Below are positions 40,649 to 49,249 of a stretch of DNA of 64,000 bases, in pieces. A model generated the notes under the pieces. It searched no databases. It was not told the origin of the DNA and saw only the letters and a list, made by a program, of their open reading frames with translations. A program made the position numbers and the translations under genes. The first letter of the stretch is position 1, and every line of letters begins with the position of its first letter. Source of the stretch: Actinomadura viridilutea (lineage in GTDB: Bacteria > Actinomycetota > Actinomycetes > Streptosporangiales > Streptosporangiaceae); NCBI GenBank assembly GCA_003001795.1, contig PVNI01000010.1, positions 62,001-126,000 on the forward strand. Reading direction: 5' to 3'.

Positions 40649-41425
40649 ATGACGGCGACGTACGACAGTGCTCCGGGCCTGAACGGCGGCGACGCCGTCC
40701 TCGGCGGCGGGCCCCGCACCGGCGCCGCGGGCGCGAACCGCGACGCCGCCGACCCGAGCCGCGAGACGGCCGACGGCGGCGCCGCGCACCGGACGCAGGA
40801 CCGGGGCGCGGCGGGGCGCGCGCAGGCGCACGAGGCGGCGGGGGCCGGCTCGTCGCGGGGCCTGCTGCGGCTTCGCGACGAGCCGCCGGAATGGAGCCTC
40901 GGCGAGCTGCGGCTGCGGCGCTACCGCCGCGCCGACCACGCCGCGGTGCTCGCCCTGCACCGCGAGGGGCTGGCCCAGGTGGGGCTGCGGCCCGGCGACG
41001 GCGTGTACTACGACCACGACTTCTCCCGCATGGAGGAGATCTACCTGCGCGACGGCGGCGAGTTCCTCGTCGGGGAGCTGAACGGGGAGATCGTCGCCAT
41101 GGGCGGGCTGCGCCCCGCCGGCCTGGTGCCGTGCGGTGACGCGCGGGCGTCCGCCGACTGCGCGCCGGCCGCCCCCGCGCCGGGCGTGGCCGAGATGGTG
41201 CGGCTCCGCGTGCGCCCGGACGTCCAGCGATGCGGCTTCGGCACCGCCGTGATGCGGGCGCTGGAGGAGCGGGCCGTCGAGTGCGGCTATCGGCTGCTGT
41301 GCGCGGACACCACCGAGCTGCAGGAGCCGGCGCTGCGCATGTACCGGCGCTCGGGCTGGACGGAGACCCGGCGCGAGGTGATCGGCGGCATCGTCAACGT
41401 CTACCTGGAGAAGCGCCTGCGCTGA
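40649..41425 (+). CDS. GNAT-family N-acetyltransferase with long disordered N-terminus
   Basis: A 258-residue protein. Residues 1-85 are Ala/Gly/Asp/Arg-rich and probably disordered. Residues 86-255 are a GNAT fold: LGELRLRRYRRADHAAVLAL, VAEMVRLRVRPDVQRCGFGT (the acetyl-CoA loop Q-R-C-G-F-G) and LRMYRRSGWTETRREVIGG. It lies 7 nt after the TPR regulator gene, so it is probably co-transcribed. The substrate is unknown. The ATG at 40649 has no clear ribosome-binding site, so coupling to the upstream gene is likely. Confidence 0.85.
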   Translation: MTATYDSAPGLNGGDAVLGGGPRTGAAGANRDAADPSRETADGGAAHRTQDRGAAGRAQAHEAAGAGSSRGLLRLRDEPPEWSLGELRLRRYRRADHAAVLALHREGLAQVGLRPGDGVYYDHDFSRMEEIYLRDGGEFLVGELNGEIVAMGGLRPAGLVPCGDARASADCAPAAPAPGVAEMVRLRVRPDVQRCGFGTAVMRALEERAVECGYRLLCADTTELQEPALRMYRRSGWTETRREVIGGIVNVYLEKRLR

Positions 41426-41452
41426 GGCGCCGCGGCCCGCCGGGGGAGGACC

Positions 41453-41514
41453 CCCTGACCGTGGCGGCCCCGCGCCGGCGGCGCGGTCCGGTGCGGGGCC
41501 GCCACGGCTCAGGG
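41453..41514. terminator. Large bidirectional terminator between convergent genes
   Basis: CCGTGGCGGCCCCGC (41459-41473) pairs perfectly with 41493-41507. Outer CCCTGA/TCAGGG pairs extend it across one bulged base. ATCCTTCTT follows on the plus strand. It separates the GNAT gene from the convergent methyltransferase gene. Confidence 0.85.
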
Positions 41515-41551
41515 ATCCTTCTTCCCCGGCGGGAGCCTTTCGAGCATCCGG

Positions 41552-42367
41552 TCACGGACCGTCCAGGCGTCCCCCGACCATCTGCATCACCGGATACCGA
41601 GACCGGCGGACGTCGGTGAAGCCCCGTTCCTCCAGCGCCCGCGCGACCTCCCCGTCGCCGAACATCCGCACCCCCAGCAGCGCGCTGAGCAGCCCGACGC
41701 CGAACCGGGCCGGCGGCAGGCCGGGGAGCCGCGAGGTGAGGACGACCAGCCGTCCGCCCGGCTTGAGCACGCGCGCCATGCCGTCCAGCGCCGCCCAGGG
41801 GTTGTCGAACAGGTACAGGCCGCCGAAGCAGCAGACCGCGTCGAAGGAGGCGTCCCGGAACGGCAGGTCGACGGCGTTGCCGCGCACGTACCCGACGTCG
41901 GCGCGTCCGGGGGAGGGGCGGGTGTGCGCGACCGCCTGCTCCAGCATGGTGCGGGACGCGTCCAGCCCCACCACCAGGCCGTCCTCGGCCACGCCCGCGG
42001 CCAGCGCGCGGGTCACGTTGCCGGGCCCGCACGCCACGTCCAGCACCGTCGCCGCCGGCCGGGACCGGTCGCCGGGCTGCCCGAGCCCCAGCCAGTCGCG
42101 GGCCATGGCGTGCTCGGCCGCGGTGTCCGGGCCGAACGGCCAGCCCTTGGCGAGGTTGAAACCGACCGGCCGCCACACCCGCTCGTAGATCCGCGGCAGG
42201 AGCGTCGACTGCATGGCGCGCTGCGCGACCGTCGGCGCGGGCTCGGCGTCCGGGCCGAGGAGGTCCAGATAGCCCGCGTCCGCGGAGGGCTCGGCGGACG
42301 CGGTGAGCAGCTCCGCGATCCGCGCGCGGGGCTCCGATCGCCGACCTTCGTCCGGGCCGTGTGCCAT
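41552..42367 (-). CDS. Class I SAM-dependent methyltransferase (UbiE-like)
   Basis: A 271-residue methyltransferase. An N-terminal extension reads YLDLLGPDAEPAPTVAQRAM, then LPRIYERVWRPVGFNLAKGW, typical of a sub-family of actinobacterial enzymes. Motif I is VLDVACGPGNVTRALAAG, the acidic loop GLVVGLDASRTMLEQAV, and motif II FDAVCCFGGLYLFDNPWAAL with post-motif LKPGGRLVVLTSR. The substrate is unknown. The ATG at 42367 was chosen; a GTG four codons upstream is also open. Confidence 0.88.
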   Translation of the reverse strand: MAHGPDEGRRSEPRARIAELLTASAEPSADAGYLDLLGPDAEPAPTVAQRAMQSTLLPRIYERVWRPVGFNLAKGWPFGPDTAAEHAMARDWLGLGQPGDRSRPAATVLDVACGPGNVTRALAAGVAEDGLVVGLDASRTMLEQAVAHTRPSPGRADVGYVRGNAVDLPFRDASFDAVCCFGGLYLFDNPWAALDGMARVLKPGGRLVVLTSRLPGLPPARFGVGLLSALLGVRMFGDGEVARALEERGFTDVRRSRYPVMQMVGGRLDGP

Positions 42368-42450
42368 GGACGGACTCACCCCACTATTGGATCACTCGTC
42401 AACGATCGTGTCCGACGCTCTTCGCCGGTGTGATCCACTCCACTCCGGGT

Positions 42451-44565
42451 TCAGGCGCCGTCGGACGCCTCCTCGAGCGCCAGGCCGGTGTGGGCGGCCA
42501 GGAACGACAGGGTGTCGGTCATCAGCTCCACGGAACGGCTGACCGAGCGGGCCGCGTGCCCGACCTGCGTCTCGTTGCGCAGCACGATCGGCGCGTCGGC
42601 GAACTCGCGGGACGTGGCGTGCTGCAACGCCGCGCACATCTTGCGGGCGTGCAGCGGGTCCACACGCGTGTCGTTGTCGAACACCGTGAACAGGACCGCC
42701 GGGTACGCCACGCCCTCGCGCACGTGGTGGTACGGCGAGTACGACAGCAGCCACTCCAGCTCCTCGGGAACGGAGGCCGAGCCGTACTCGTCGTTCCAGG
42801 TCTCGCCGAGCCCGAACCGCTCGTACCGCACCATGTCCAGCAGCGGCGCCGAGCACGCCACGGCCCGGTACAGGTCGGGCCGCTGGGTGAGCGCCGCGCC
42901 GACCAGCAGCCCGCCGTTGGAGCCGCCGGAGATGGCCAGCCGGTCGGGGGAGGTCACGCCGTCGGCGATGAGGCGTTCGGCGGCGGCGTGGAAGTCGTCG
43001 AAGACGTTCTGCTTCTTGTCCCGCATGCCCGCGCGGTGCCACTCCTCGCCCTCCTCCGAGCCGCCGCGCAGGTTGGCGATCGCGTACACGCCGCCCGCCT
43101 CCACCCAGGCCAGGATGCTCGCCGAGTAGCCGGGCGTGAGGGAGATGTTGAAGCCGCCGTAGCCGTAGAGGATCGTCGGCCGCGGACCGCCGGCGCCGCC
43201 GGGGCGGGCCAGCACCAGCATCCGCACCGGCGTGCCGTCGTACGACTCGTAGGTCACCTGCCGGGCCTCGATCTCGGGGACGTCCACCGCGCCGGGCGCC
43301 GTCGCCCACGTCGTGGTCTCGCCGGTGCGGGCGTCGTAGCGCAGCACCGTCGACGGCGTGACGTTGTCGGTGTAGCCGAACCAGGCCTCGTGCCCGCCCT
43401 CCGGCCGCTCCGTGATCCCGCCGATCGACCCGAGCCCGGGCGCGGGCACCCGGCCGATCCGCTCGCCGGTGGCCAGGTCGTGCACCGTGATCTCGCTGAT
43501 CGCGTGGCGGATCCAGCCCGCCAGCAGGACCGGGCGGTCGCCGAGCTCGGGGCCGTCGAGGATCGCGTAGTCGGTGAGCACGGCCTCGTCGTCCTGCGGG
43601 ATCAGGTCGCGCCAGGTGCCGTAGGCGGGGTCGGCCGGGTCGGTGACGCACAACCGGGACCGGGGCGCGTCCCGGTCGGTGAAGACGTAGGCGCGTCCGT
43701 CGCGGCCGACCTGCAGCCACGTCGAGGCGTCCACGCCCACCTGCACGGGCTTCAGATCCGGCCGCTCGGCGGGCGAGGCGGCCAGGTCGGCGATCCACAG
43801 GTCGTTGCGCGGGGCGGTGCCCTGGGACGCGGAGACGGTCAGCCACCGCCCGTCGCGGCTGACCGACACGCCGTAGTAGTTCGTCTTGTCCAGGCCCTCC
43901 CCGAAGATCAGCACGTCGTCGGCGTCCGGGTCGGCGCCGACGCGGTGCAGGTACACGCGGCGGTGGTACTGGTCCTCCCCGGCGGGGACGGCGTCGGCGG
44001 GCAGGCGCCGCACGTAGTAGTACGCCTCGCCGCCGGGCAGCCAGGTCAGGGACAGGCCGCGGGTGCGGTCGATCGGGCCCTCGACGCGTTCGCCGGTCGC
44101 GACGTCGAGGACGTACAGCCGGGACTCCTCGTCGCCGCCGTGCGACACCGTGTACGCCAGCCGCCGCCCCTCCTTGTCGGGGACCCAGGAGTCCAGCGTG
44201 GTCGTGCCGTCGGGGTCGATCGCCATGGGGTCGACGAGGGCGCGCTCGGTGCCGTCCGGGTCGACCGTGTACAGGACGGGGTGCTCCTGCCCGCCCTCAC
44301 GGCGGATGAAGAACCGGCGTTCGCCGCGCCACACCGGCGCGCCGATGCCGCCGGCGCCGAGCAGCTCGCCGAGCCTGCGGCGCAGCCGGTCGCGGCCGGG
44401 CAGCCCGTCCACGGCCTTGCGGAACAGCTCCTCCTGGGCCGCCATCCACCGTTCGGTCTCCTCGGTCCGCTCTTCCAGCCAGCGGTACGGGTCGGCGACC
44501 CGGTGCCCGTGGAGGACGTCGACGATGTCCTGGCGCTGCGCGAAGGGGTACGGCGGTCGGCTCAT
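42451..44565 (-). CDS. Prolyl oligopeptidase (S9A family)
   Basis: A 704-residue cytosolic serine peptidase that cuts short peptides after proline. The N-terminal helix and seven-bladed propeller cover about residues 1-410 (DPYRWLEERTEETERWMAAQ). The catalytic alpha/beta-hydrolase domain has the nucleophile S549 in AISGGSNGGLLVGAALTQRP, the acid in TVFDNDTRVDPLHARKM and the base in NETQVGHAARSVSRS. GYGGFNISLTPGYS and ANLRGGSEEGEEWHRAG are further S9A signatures. No signal peptide is present. It stands as a single gene. Confidence 0.95.
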   Translation of the reverse strand: MSRPPYPFAQRQDIVDVLHGHRVADPYRWLEERTEETERWMAAQEELFRKAVDGLPGRDRLRRRLGELLGAGGIGAPVWRGERRFFIRREGGQEHPVLYTVDPDGTERALVDPMAIDPDGTTTLDSWVPDKEGRRLAYTVSHGGDEESRLYVLDVATGERVEGPIDRTRGLSLTWLPGGEAYYYVRRLPADAVPAGEDQYHRRVYLHRVGADPDADDVLIFGEGLDKTNYYGVSVSRDGRWLTVSASQGTAPRNDLWIADLAASPAERPDLKPVQVGVDASTWLQVGRDGRAYVFTDRDAPRSRLCVTDPADPAYGTWRDLIPQDDEAVLTDYAILDGPELGDRPVLLAGWIRHAISEITVHDLATGERIGRVPAPGLGSIGGITERPEGGHEAWFGYTDNVTPSTVLRYDARTGETTTWATAPGAVDVPEIEARQVTYESYDGTPVRMLVLARPGGAGGPRPTILYGYGGFNISLTPGYSASILAWVEAGGVYAIANLRGGSEEGEEWHRAGMRDKKQNVFDDFHAAAERLIADGVTSPDRLAISGGSNGGLLVGAALTQRPDLYRAVACSAPLLDMVRYERFGLGETWNDEYGSASVPEELEWLLSYSPYHHVREGVAYPAVLFTVFDNDTRVDPLHARKMCAALQHATSREFADAPIVLRNETQVGHAARSVSRSVELMTDTLSFLAAHTGLALEEASDGA

Positions 44566-44756
44566 GGTCGCACTGTATGCGCCCGCGGGCGGCGACGGCG
44601 CGCCGGTGCCGCGGACGCTCCCTCCCGGGTCGGCGCGACGCCCGGCCGAGTCTCGGCGACAAGATCCCGTCAGCGCGTGTGGCGAGGTGAACGCGCAGGT
44701 GATCTTCGGTAGAAGTGACTGTTGACCAGCTGGTCTTCCACACAGGGGGGTGGAAC

Positions 44757-45719
44757 ATGTACAGGGTCATCGGGGGGAGCCGCGCGCCCACGCGCGCGGC
44801 GCTGGGCGCCGCCGGGGCCGTCGTGACCGGCGTCTGCCTGGCGGCGGGGCCGCCGGCGCACGCCGCGGCCCGGACCGCGCCGCCGCGTCCGGCCGTCACC
44901 GCCGGGGGAGTCGGCGCCAAGGGGAAGGTCGAGGTCGTCTACGCCCGGCCGAAGCTCGCCCCGTCGGGGACCAAGGTCACCTGGCAGTGGCGGCTGCGCA
45001 ACCGCACCGGCCGGAAGGCCTACGCGGTCGTGCTGACGCACCGCGTCAAGCCGCCGCTGCCGATCCGGTCGCCGCAGAAGGCGTGCCGGGTGGTGGAAGA
45101 GGGGCTGGTGCGCTGCACCTACGCGTCGCTTCGGGCGGGCCAGACGCGGAAAGGGACGCTGGTGGCGACGCTGCCGGACAGCCTGGAGGGCGGCGTGAGC
45201 CTCCGCGGCCACGTCGACTGGCGGCGCAGCAAGCCGCGGAAGAAGGCGAAGCGCCCCACCGGACGGCCCGTCTCGCAGGGAGGCACCCCGACGACGAGCC
45301 CGTCGCAGACCCCGACGCAGGGGTCCGGCCCGTCGCAAGAGCCGTCCCAGGGCCCCGTGCCGGCCCAGGAGCCGTCACAGAACCTGCCCAGCGACTCGTC
45401 GCAGCCGCAGACGCTGCCCGCGTCGGCTCCGCGGACGGGCCAGGCGAGGCCGCGCGCCAAAAAGTCGTCCCCGCACGGCAAGAAGACACCGCGGAGCAAG
45501 ACGCCCAAGGGCAAGACGCCGCGCACCAAGAAGCCGCGGGGCAAGAAGCCGCGGGGCAAGGCGTCCGCGAAGGGCGCGGCGGTCTCGCGCGGCGCGGCAG
45601 TGCCGCGGCAGCACTCCAGGCCGCGGGCTCAGGGCTCGACCGAGCCGCGCCTGGCCCTGAGCAGCCTGCATTACAAGACCATGCCGTACGACGTCGTGTC
45701 CCGCGCCCAGGACACCTGA
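44757..45719 (+). CDS. Secreted lysine/proline-rich repeat protein, unknown function
   Basis: A 320-residue protein. Residues 1-37 look like a signal peptide (hydrophobic GAAGAVVTGVCLAAG, then PAHAAA). Residues 45-160 form a beta-rich domain (VEVVYARPKLAPSGTKVTWQ, with a Cys pair CRVVEEGLVRC) resembling a DUF11-like extracellular fold. From 165 the chain is low complexity: Ser/Gln/Pro repeats (PSQEPSQ), then a strongly basic block (TPKGKTPRTKKPRGKKPRGK), ending in a distinct tail LSSLHYKTMPYDVV. The basic block could bind cell-wall polymers or nucleic acid. The ATG follows GGGGGGTGG. Confidence 0.75.
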   Translation: MYRVIGGSRAPTRAALGAAGAVVTGVCLAAGPPAHAAARTAPPRPAVTAGGVGAKGKVEVVYARPKLAPSGTKVTWQWRLRNRTGRKAYAVVLTHRVKPPLPIRSPQKACRVVEEGLVRCTYASLRAGQTRKGTLVATLPDSLEGGVSLRGHVDWRRSKPRKKAKRPTGRPVSQGGTPTTSPSQTPTQGSGPSQEPSQGPVPAQEPSQNLPSDSSQPQTLPASAPRTGQARPRAKKSSPHGKKTPRSKTPKGKTPRTKKPRGKKPRGKASAKGAAVSRGAAVPRQHSRPRAQGSTEPRLALSSLHYKTMPYDVVSRAQDT

Positions 45720-45986
45720 GACCGGGGCGGACCGGGACGTCCAAGGAGCGGAGCGGCACGTTCCGGCCCGCCCCTGCGGGCGCGCGTCCCCGTTCACGGG
45801 CGCGCGTCCACGGCGGCTCCCGGGACCATCGCGATGATCCCGGGAGCCGCCGCGCGTTCAATCTCGTCGCTTTGGGGGGTATTAATGGGGTAGCGGACGA
45901 CCTTCTCAGGCGCCACACTGATTTTCGGGGTCGGCCGTGCGGTCGACCAGCGCTGGTACGGCCAGCTAACCCCTGGGGAGGTCCTC
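45720..45986. other. Gap holding a strong terminator; no gene
   Basis: It contains a direct repeat CGGGCGCGCGTCC (two copies before 45808) and the large hairpin at 45809-45850. Beyond that is a moderately AT-richer stretch (45860-45930) that probably carries the promoter of the HNH transcription unit, but no consensus pair is convincing. Confidence 0.5.
45809..45850. terminator. Perfect 15-bp terminator hairpin after the secreted-protein gene
   Basis: CGGCGGCTCCCGGGA (45809-45823) pairs exactly with 45836-45850. The loop CCATCGCGATGA is itself mostly palindromic, so the whole element can form a cruciform. It lies 90 bp after the stop codon and has no U-tract. Confidence 0.75.
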
Positions 45987-46094
45987 ATGGTGGGTGCGCA
46001 GGTGCCGGAGACAATACTCGGGCCTCGGTGCGAGGCGCGCGCAGACGCGTGCACCGAGGCGAACGAGACCCACGATCCTGAGAGGGCCGTCTGA
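45987..46094 (+). CDS. 35-codon ORF translationally coupled to the HNH endonuclease
   Basis: An ATG at 45987 preceded by CTGGGGAGG opens a 35-codon frame, MVGAQVPETILGPRCEARAD then ACTEANETHDPERAV. Its TGA overlaps the HNH ATG by one base (TGATG, 46092-46096). A 10-bp perfect stem (GCCTCGGTGC 46022-46031 with 46051-46060) lies within it. The strong ribosome-binding site and stop-start overlap support translation. It may be a leader that melts the stem to expose the HNH start, or a real small protein. I do not recognise it. Confidence 0.5.
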   Translation: MVGAQVPETILGPRCEARADACTEANETHDPERAV

Positions 46095-46603
46095 TGAGAC
46101 AGGTCCTTCTCCTGAACGCGACGTACGAACCACTCACCACCCTTCCCCTTCGACGGGCGGTCTGCCTCGTGCTCCGGGAGAAGGCGGAAGTCGTCCACAA
46201 CGACTCTTCGGGCGCGGTCCTGCACTCGGCGAGCATGTCGATCGAGGTGCCGTCGGTGATCAGACTCCGCCGGTACGTGCGGATCCCGATGCGCACCCGC
46301 GTCCCCCTGACCCGCGCCGCGCTGATGCGCCGCGACAACTACCGCTGCGCCTACTGCGGCCGCCGCGCCGAGACCATCGACCACGTCCTGCCGCGCAGCC
46401 GGGGCGGCAAGCACGTGTGGGAGAACTGCGTGGCCTCCTGCATGTCGTGCAACCACCGCAAGGCCGACCGGCTGCTGGAGGAGCTCGGGTGGACGCTCAA
46501 CGTCACGCCCGGCGTGCCGCGCGGCGTCCACTGGAGGCTCATCGGCCTGATCCACGACGGCGATCCGCAGTGGGCGCCCTACGTCCGCGAATTGGCCGCC
46601 TGA
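46094..46603 (+). CDS. HNH endonuclease family protein
   Basis: A 169-residue protein of a conserved actinobacterial HNH family. The N-terminus MRQVLLLNATYEPLTTLPLR is followed by a domain rich in basic residues. The HNH/zinc-ribbon core is RRDNYRCAYCGRRAETIDHVLPRSRGGKHVWENCVASCMSCNHRKAD, with two CxxC pairs, the catalytic DHV histidine and the N of NCV. It is predicted to nick or cut DNA with a divalent metal. Similar genes are chromosomal and widely conserved, so this need not be a mobile element. It is coupled to the small ORF just upstream. Confidence 0.93.
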   Translation: MRQVLLLNATYEPLTTLPLRRAVCLVLREKAEVVHNDSSGAVLHSASMSIEVPSVIRLRRYVRIPMRTRVPLTRAALMRRDNYRCAYCGRRAETIDHVLPRSRGGKHVWENCVASCMSCNHRKADRLLEELGWTLNVTPGVPRGVHWRLIGLIHDGDPQWAPYVRELAA

Positions 46604-46675
46604 CCCGCCGACCGGGGACGGCGCGGGGCGGCGGTCCCGGGCTCGGCGCGTCCTGACCGGCCGACCGGAGCGCCG

Positions 46676-46681
46676 TATCCT
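46676..46681 (+). promoter_or_regulatory. Likely -10 element of a leaderless fmdB-like transcript
   Basis: TATCCT lies 7-12 nt ahead of the GTG at 46688, which would place the transcript start at the initiation codon. GGGAGC also sits there, but too close to act as a normal ribosome-binding site. Confidence 0.4.
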
Positions 46682-46687
46682 GGGAGC

Positions 46688-46915
46688 GTGCCACGCTACG
46701 ACTATCGCTGCCGCGCCTGCGGATCGACGTTCGAGGTGTCCCGGCCGATGAGCGAGGCGTCCGCGCCCGCCACCTGCCCGTCCGGCCACGACGACACGGT
46801 CAAGCTGCTGTCCACGGTCGCCGTCACCGGGACGAGCCGTGCGAGCGCCCCCGCTCCGCGCCCCGCGGCCGGCGGCGGAGGCGGCTGCTGCGGCGGAGGC
46901 TGCTGCTCCTCCTGA
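46688..46915 (+). CDS. FmdB-family zinc-ribbon protein
   Basis: A 75-residue protein. The N-terminal 40 residues are the FmdB/CxxC_CXXC_SSSS zinc ribbon: YDYRCRACGSTFEVSRPM with CxxC, then a second ligand set at CPSGHDD. The CPSGH pair replaces the usual CPxC. The C-terminus is Gly-rich and ends GGGGGCCGGGCC, with four Cys that could bind another metal. The function of this family is unproven; FmdB was proposed as a regulator in methylotrophs. Confidence 0.88.
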   Translation: MPRYDYRCRACGSTFEVSRPMSEASAPATCPSGHDDTVKLLSTVAVTGTSRASAPAPRPAAGGGGGCCGGGCCSS

Positions 46916-47392
46916 CCCCGGCTCGCCCCCGTCCGAGCCTCGGCGGCGCGATCAGATCCGATCGTGACGCGGCGCGCCTGGGCAGAAGCGATTCCGCCGG
47001 GGGCGACGTGGCCGCGCTCGGCGGTGGCGACGCAGGCGACGGGCGGGCTCCCGCCGGGCGGCATGATCTTGCGGGGTTCCTGGGCGGCCAGTGTTCAGGT
47101 GGCTGCCGCGTCTGACCTCTGCTCAAGGCCGCCCGGCTTCGGCGGCCTCAGCTGTGCTCGGCCGTGACGTGGTTCGTCCCGGACGATGCCGCCGGCCGCT
47201 CGGCGGCAGCGGCGCCCACGAGACCGCGTGTCACCGTGCGGCATGATCGTTTGCCACGCCCGGGACGGCCGGTGACCGGAAGGGCCGCTGCCTCCGGAGC
47301 GGCGGCCGAGGGCGGGCGCCGATCGGCCGTGAAGTGAGTTGCAGGCGCCGCCGCGCCTCGTGGGCGGTGCCACGAGACACGGCGGCGCGTCG
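46916..47392. other. 477-bp gap between convergent genes; terminators only
   Basis: A hairpin GGCCGCC/GGCGGCC (47127-47147) probably ends transcription from the plus strand, and a compound hairpin at 47345-47388 ends ilvD. A short sequence, GCGGCATGATC, occurs twice (about 47062 and 47241). Open frames here lack motifs and starts. Confidence 0.55.
47345..47388 (-). terminator. Compound hairpin terminator after ilvD
   Basis: GCGCCGCCG (47345-47353) pairs with CGGCGGCGC (47380-47388), and inside it CTCGTGG (47357-47363) pairs with CCACGAG (47370-47376). It starts 5 nt after the ilvD stop codon on the minus strand. Confidence 0.7.
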
Positions 47393-49249
47393 TCAGTTGC
47401 CGCCGAGCTGGGTGATGTCCCGGGCGGCTCCGGTGGAGGCCGAGGTGGTCATCGCGGCGTAGGCCTGCAGGGCCGCGCTGACCGGGCGCCGCCGGTCGCG
47501 GGGGCGGAAGCCGCCGAGCTCGGCCAGGAGCTTCTCGCGGCGGGCGGCGAGCACGTCGGCCGGGACGTCCAGTTCCAGCGTGCGGCGCGGGATGTCGATG
47601 ACGATGCGGTCGCCGTCCTCGACCAGCGCGATGTCGCCGCCCGCGGCGGCCTCGGGGGAGGCGTGGCCGATGGACAGGCCGCTGGTGCCGCCGGAGAACC
47701 GGCCGTCGGTGATGAGCGCGCACGCCTTGCCCAGGTCGCGGCCCTTGAGGAAGCTCGTCGGGTAGAGCATCTCCTGCATGCCCGGGCCGCCCTTGGGGCC
47801 CTCGTAGCGGATGACGACGACGTCACCGGGCTTGACCTTGCCGCCGAGGATGCCGTCGACGGCGTCCTCCTGGCTCTCGAACACCACCGCCGGGCCGGAG
47901 AACGTCCACAGCTCCTCCTCGACCCCGGCGGTCTTCACGATCGCGCCGTCGGGCGCGAGGTTGCCGTACAGGACGGCCAGGCCGCCGTCGGTCGTGTACG
48001 GGTGGTCGACGTCGCGGATGCAGCCCTCGGCGCGGTCCAGGTCGAGGGACTCCCAGCGGGCGCTCTGGCCGGACGCCCGGGTGGTGCGCTCTCCGCCGGG
48101 CGCGGCGTGGAACATCTCCACGGCCTCGGGCAGCACGTCGGGGGAGCGGACGTCCCACCGGGCCAGGAACTCGGTCAGCGACGACGAGTGGATGCTGTGG
48201 ACGGTGCGGTTGAGCAGCCCGGCGCGGTCCAGCTCGCCCAGCAGGGCGGGGATGCCGCCCGCGCGGTGGCAGTCCTCAACGTGGTACTCGGCGGTGGCGG
48301 GGGCCAGCTTGCACAGGCACGGCACCCGGCGCGACAGCTCGTCGATCTCCTTGAGCCCGAAGTCGACCTGGGCCTCGCGGGCGGCGGCCAGCAGGTGCAG
48401 GATCGTGTTGGTCGAGCCGCCCATGGCGATGTCGAGGGCCATGGCGTTCTCGAACGCGTCGCGCGTGGCGATGCTGCGGGGCAGGACGGAGTCGTCGTCC
48501 TGCTCGTAGTAGCGGCGGGCGAGCTCCACCACCGTGCGCCCCGCCTCCTGGTAGAGGCGCCGGCGCTCGGTGTGGGTGGCCAGGACGGTGCCGTTGCCCG
48601 GCAGCGCCAGCCCGATCGCTTCGGTGAGGCAGTTCATGGAGTTGGCGGTGAACATGCCCGAGCACGAGCCGCAGGTCGGGCAGGCGCTCTCCTCCAGGCG
48701 CGCCAGCGCGTCGTCGGACACCGAGTGGTCGGCGGAGGCGATCATCGGGTCGATCAGGTCGAGCTTGTGGCCGCCCAGGACGCCCTCGACCGGCTTGCCC
48801 GCCTCCATCGGCCCGCCGGAGACGAACACGGTGGGGATGTTCAGCCGCAGCGCGGCCAGCAGCATCCCCGGGGTGATCTTGTCGCAGTTGGAGACGCAGA
48901 CCAGCGCGTCGGCGCAGTGCGCGTTGACCATGTACTCGACCGCGTCGGCGATCAGCTCCCGGGACGGCAGCGAGTAGAGCATGCCGCCGTGCCCCATGGC
49001 GATGCCGTCGTCCACCGCGATCGTGTTGAACTCGCGCGGCACGCCTCCCGCCTCGCGGACGGCGGCGGCGACGATGTCGCCGACCTCGCGCAGATGGACG
49101 TGGCCGGGCACGAACTGGGTGAAGCTGTTGGCCACGGCGACGATCGGCTTGCCGAAGTCCTCCCCGGCCACGCCGGTGGCGCGCAAGAGCGCGCGGGCTC
49201 CCGCCATGTTGCGTCCGTGGGTGACCGTTCGTGACCTGAGCGGGGGCAT
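47393..49249 (-). CDS. ilvD: Dihydroxy-acid dehydratase
   Basis: A 618-residue IlvD that dehydrates dihydroxy acids in the valine, leucine and isoleucine pathway. Iron-sulphur and active-site motifs are present: VSNCDKITPGMLLA (cluster Cys), ESACPTCGSCSGMFTANSMN (second Cys region), DIAMGGSTNTILHLLA, and TDGRFSGGTSGLSIGHASPE near the C-terminus with the catalytic Ser. The length and three cluster-ligand Cys positions indicate the long, E. coli-like class. The ATG follows CGAGGAGC. It stands alone, away from other ilv genes. Confidence 0.97.
   Translation of the reverse strand: MPPLRSRTVTHGRNMAGARALLRATGVAGEDFGKPIVAVANSFTQFVPGHVHLREVGDIVAAAVREAGGVPREFNTIAVDDGIAMGHGGMLYSLPSRELIADAVEYMVNAHCADALVCVSNCDKITPGMLLAALRLNIPTVFVSGGPMEAGKPVEGVLGGHKLDLIDPMIASADHSVSDDALARLEESACPTCGSCSGMFTANSMNCLTEAIGLALPGNGTVLATHTERRRLYQEAGRTVVELARRYYEQDDDSVLPRSIATRDAFENAMALDIAMGGSTNTILHLLAAAREAQVDFGLKEIDELSRRVPCLCKLAPATAEYHVEDCHRAGGIPALLGELDRAGLLNRTVHSIHSSSLTEFLARWDVRSPDVLPEAVEMFHAAPGGERTTRASGQSARWESLDLDRAEGCIRDVDHPYTTDGGLAVLYGNLAPDGAIVKTAGVEEELWTFSGPAVVFESQEDAVDGILGGKVKPGDVVVIRYEGPKGGPGMQEMLYPTSFLKGRDLGKACALITDGRFSGGTSGLSIGHASPEAAAGGDIALVEDGDRIVIDIPRRTLELDVPADVLAARREKLLAELGGFRPRDRRRPVSAALQAYAAMTTSASTGAARDITQLGGN

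Noticed and set aside
42388..42437. TGGATCAC/GTGATCCA inverted repeat as an operator or terminator
   Set aside because: The 34-nt spacer and 8-bp arms make it weak for either, and it is compatible with chance.
46094..46603. HNH endonuclease as part of a group II intron or a restriction system
   Set aside because: No reverse transcriptase, methylase or intron structure is nearby. The family is a conserved stand-alone chromosomal HNH protein of actinobacteria.
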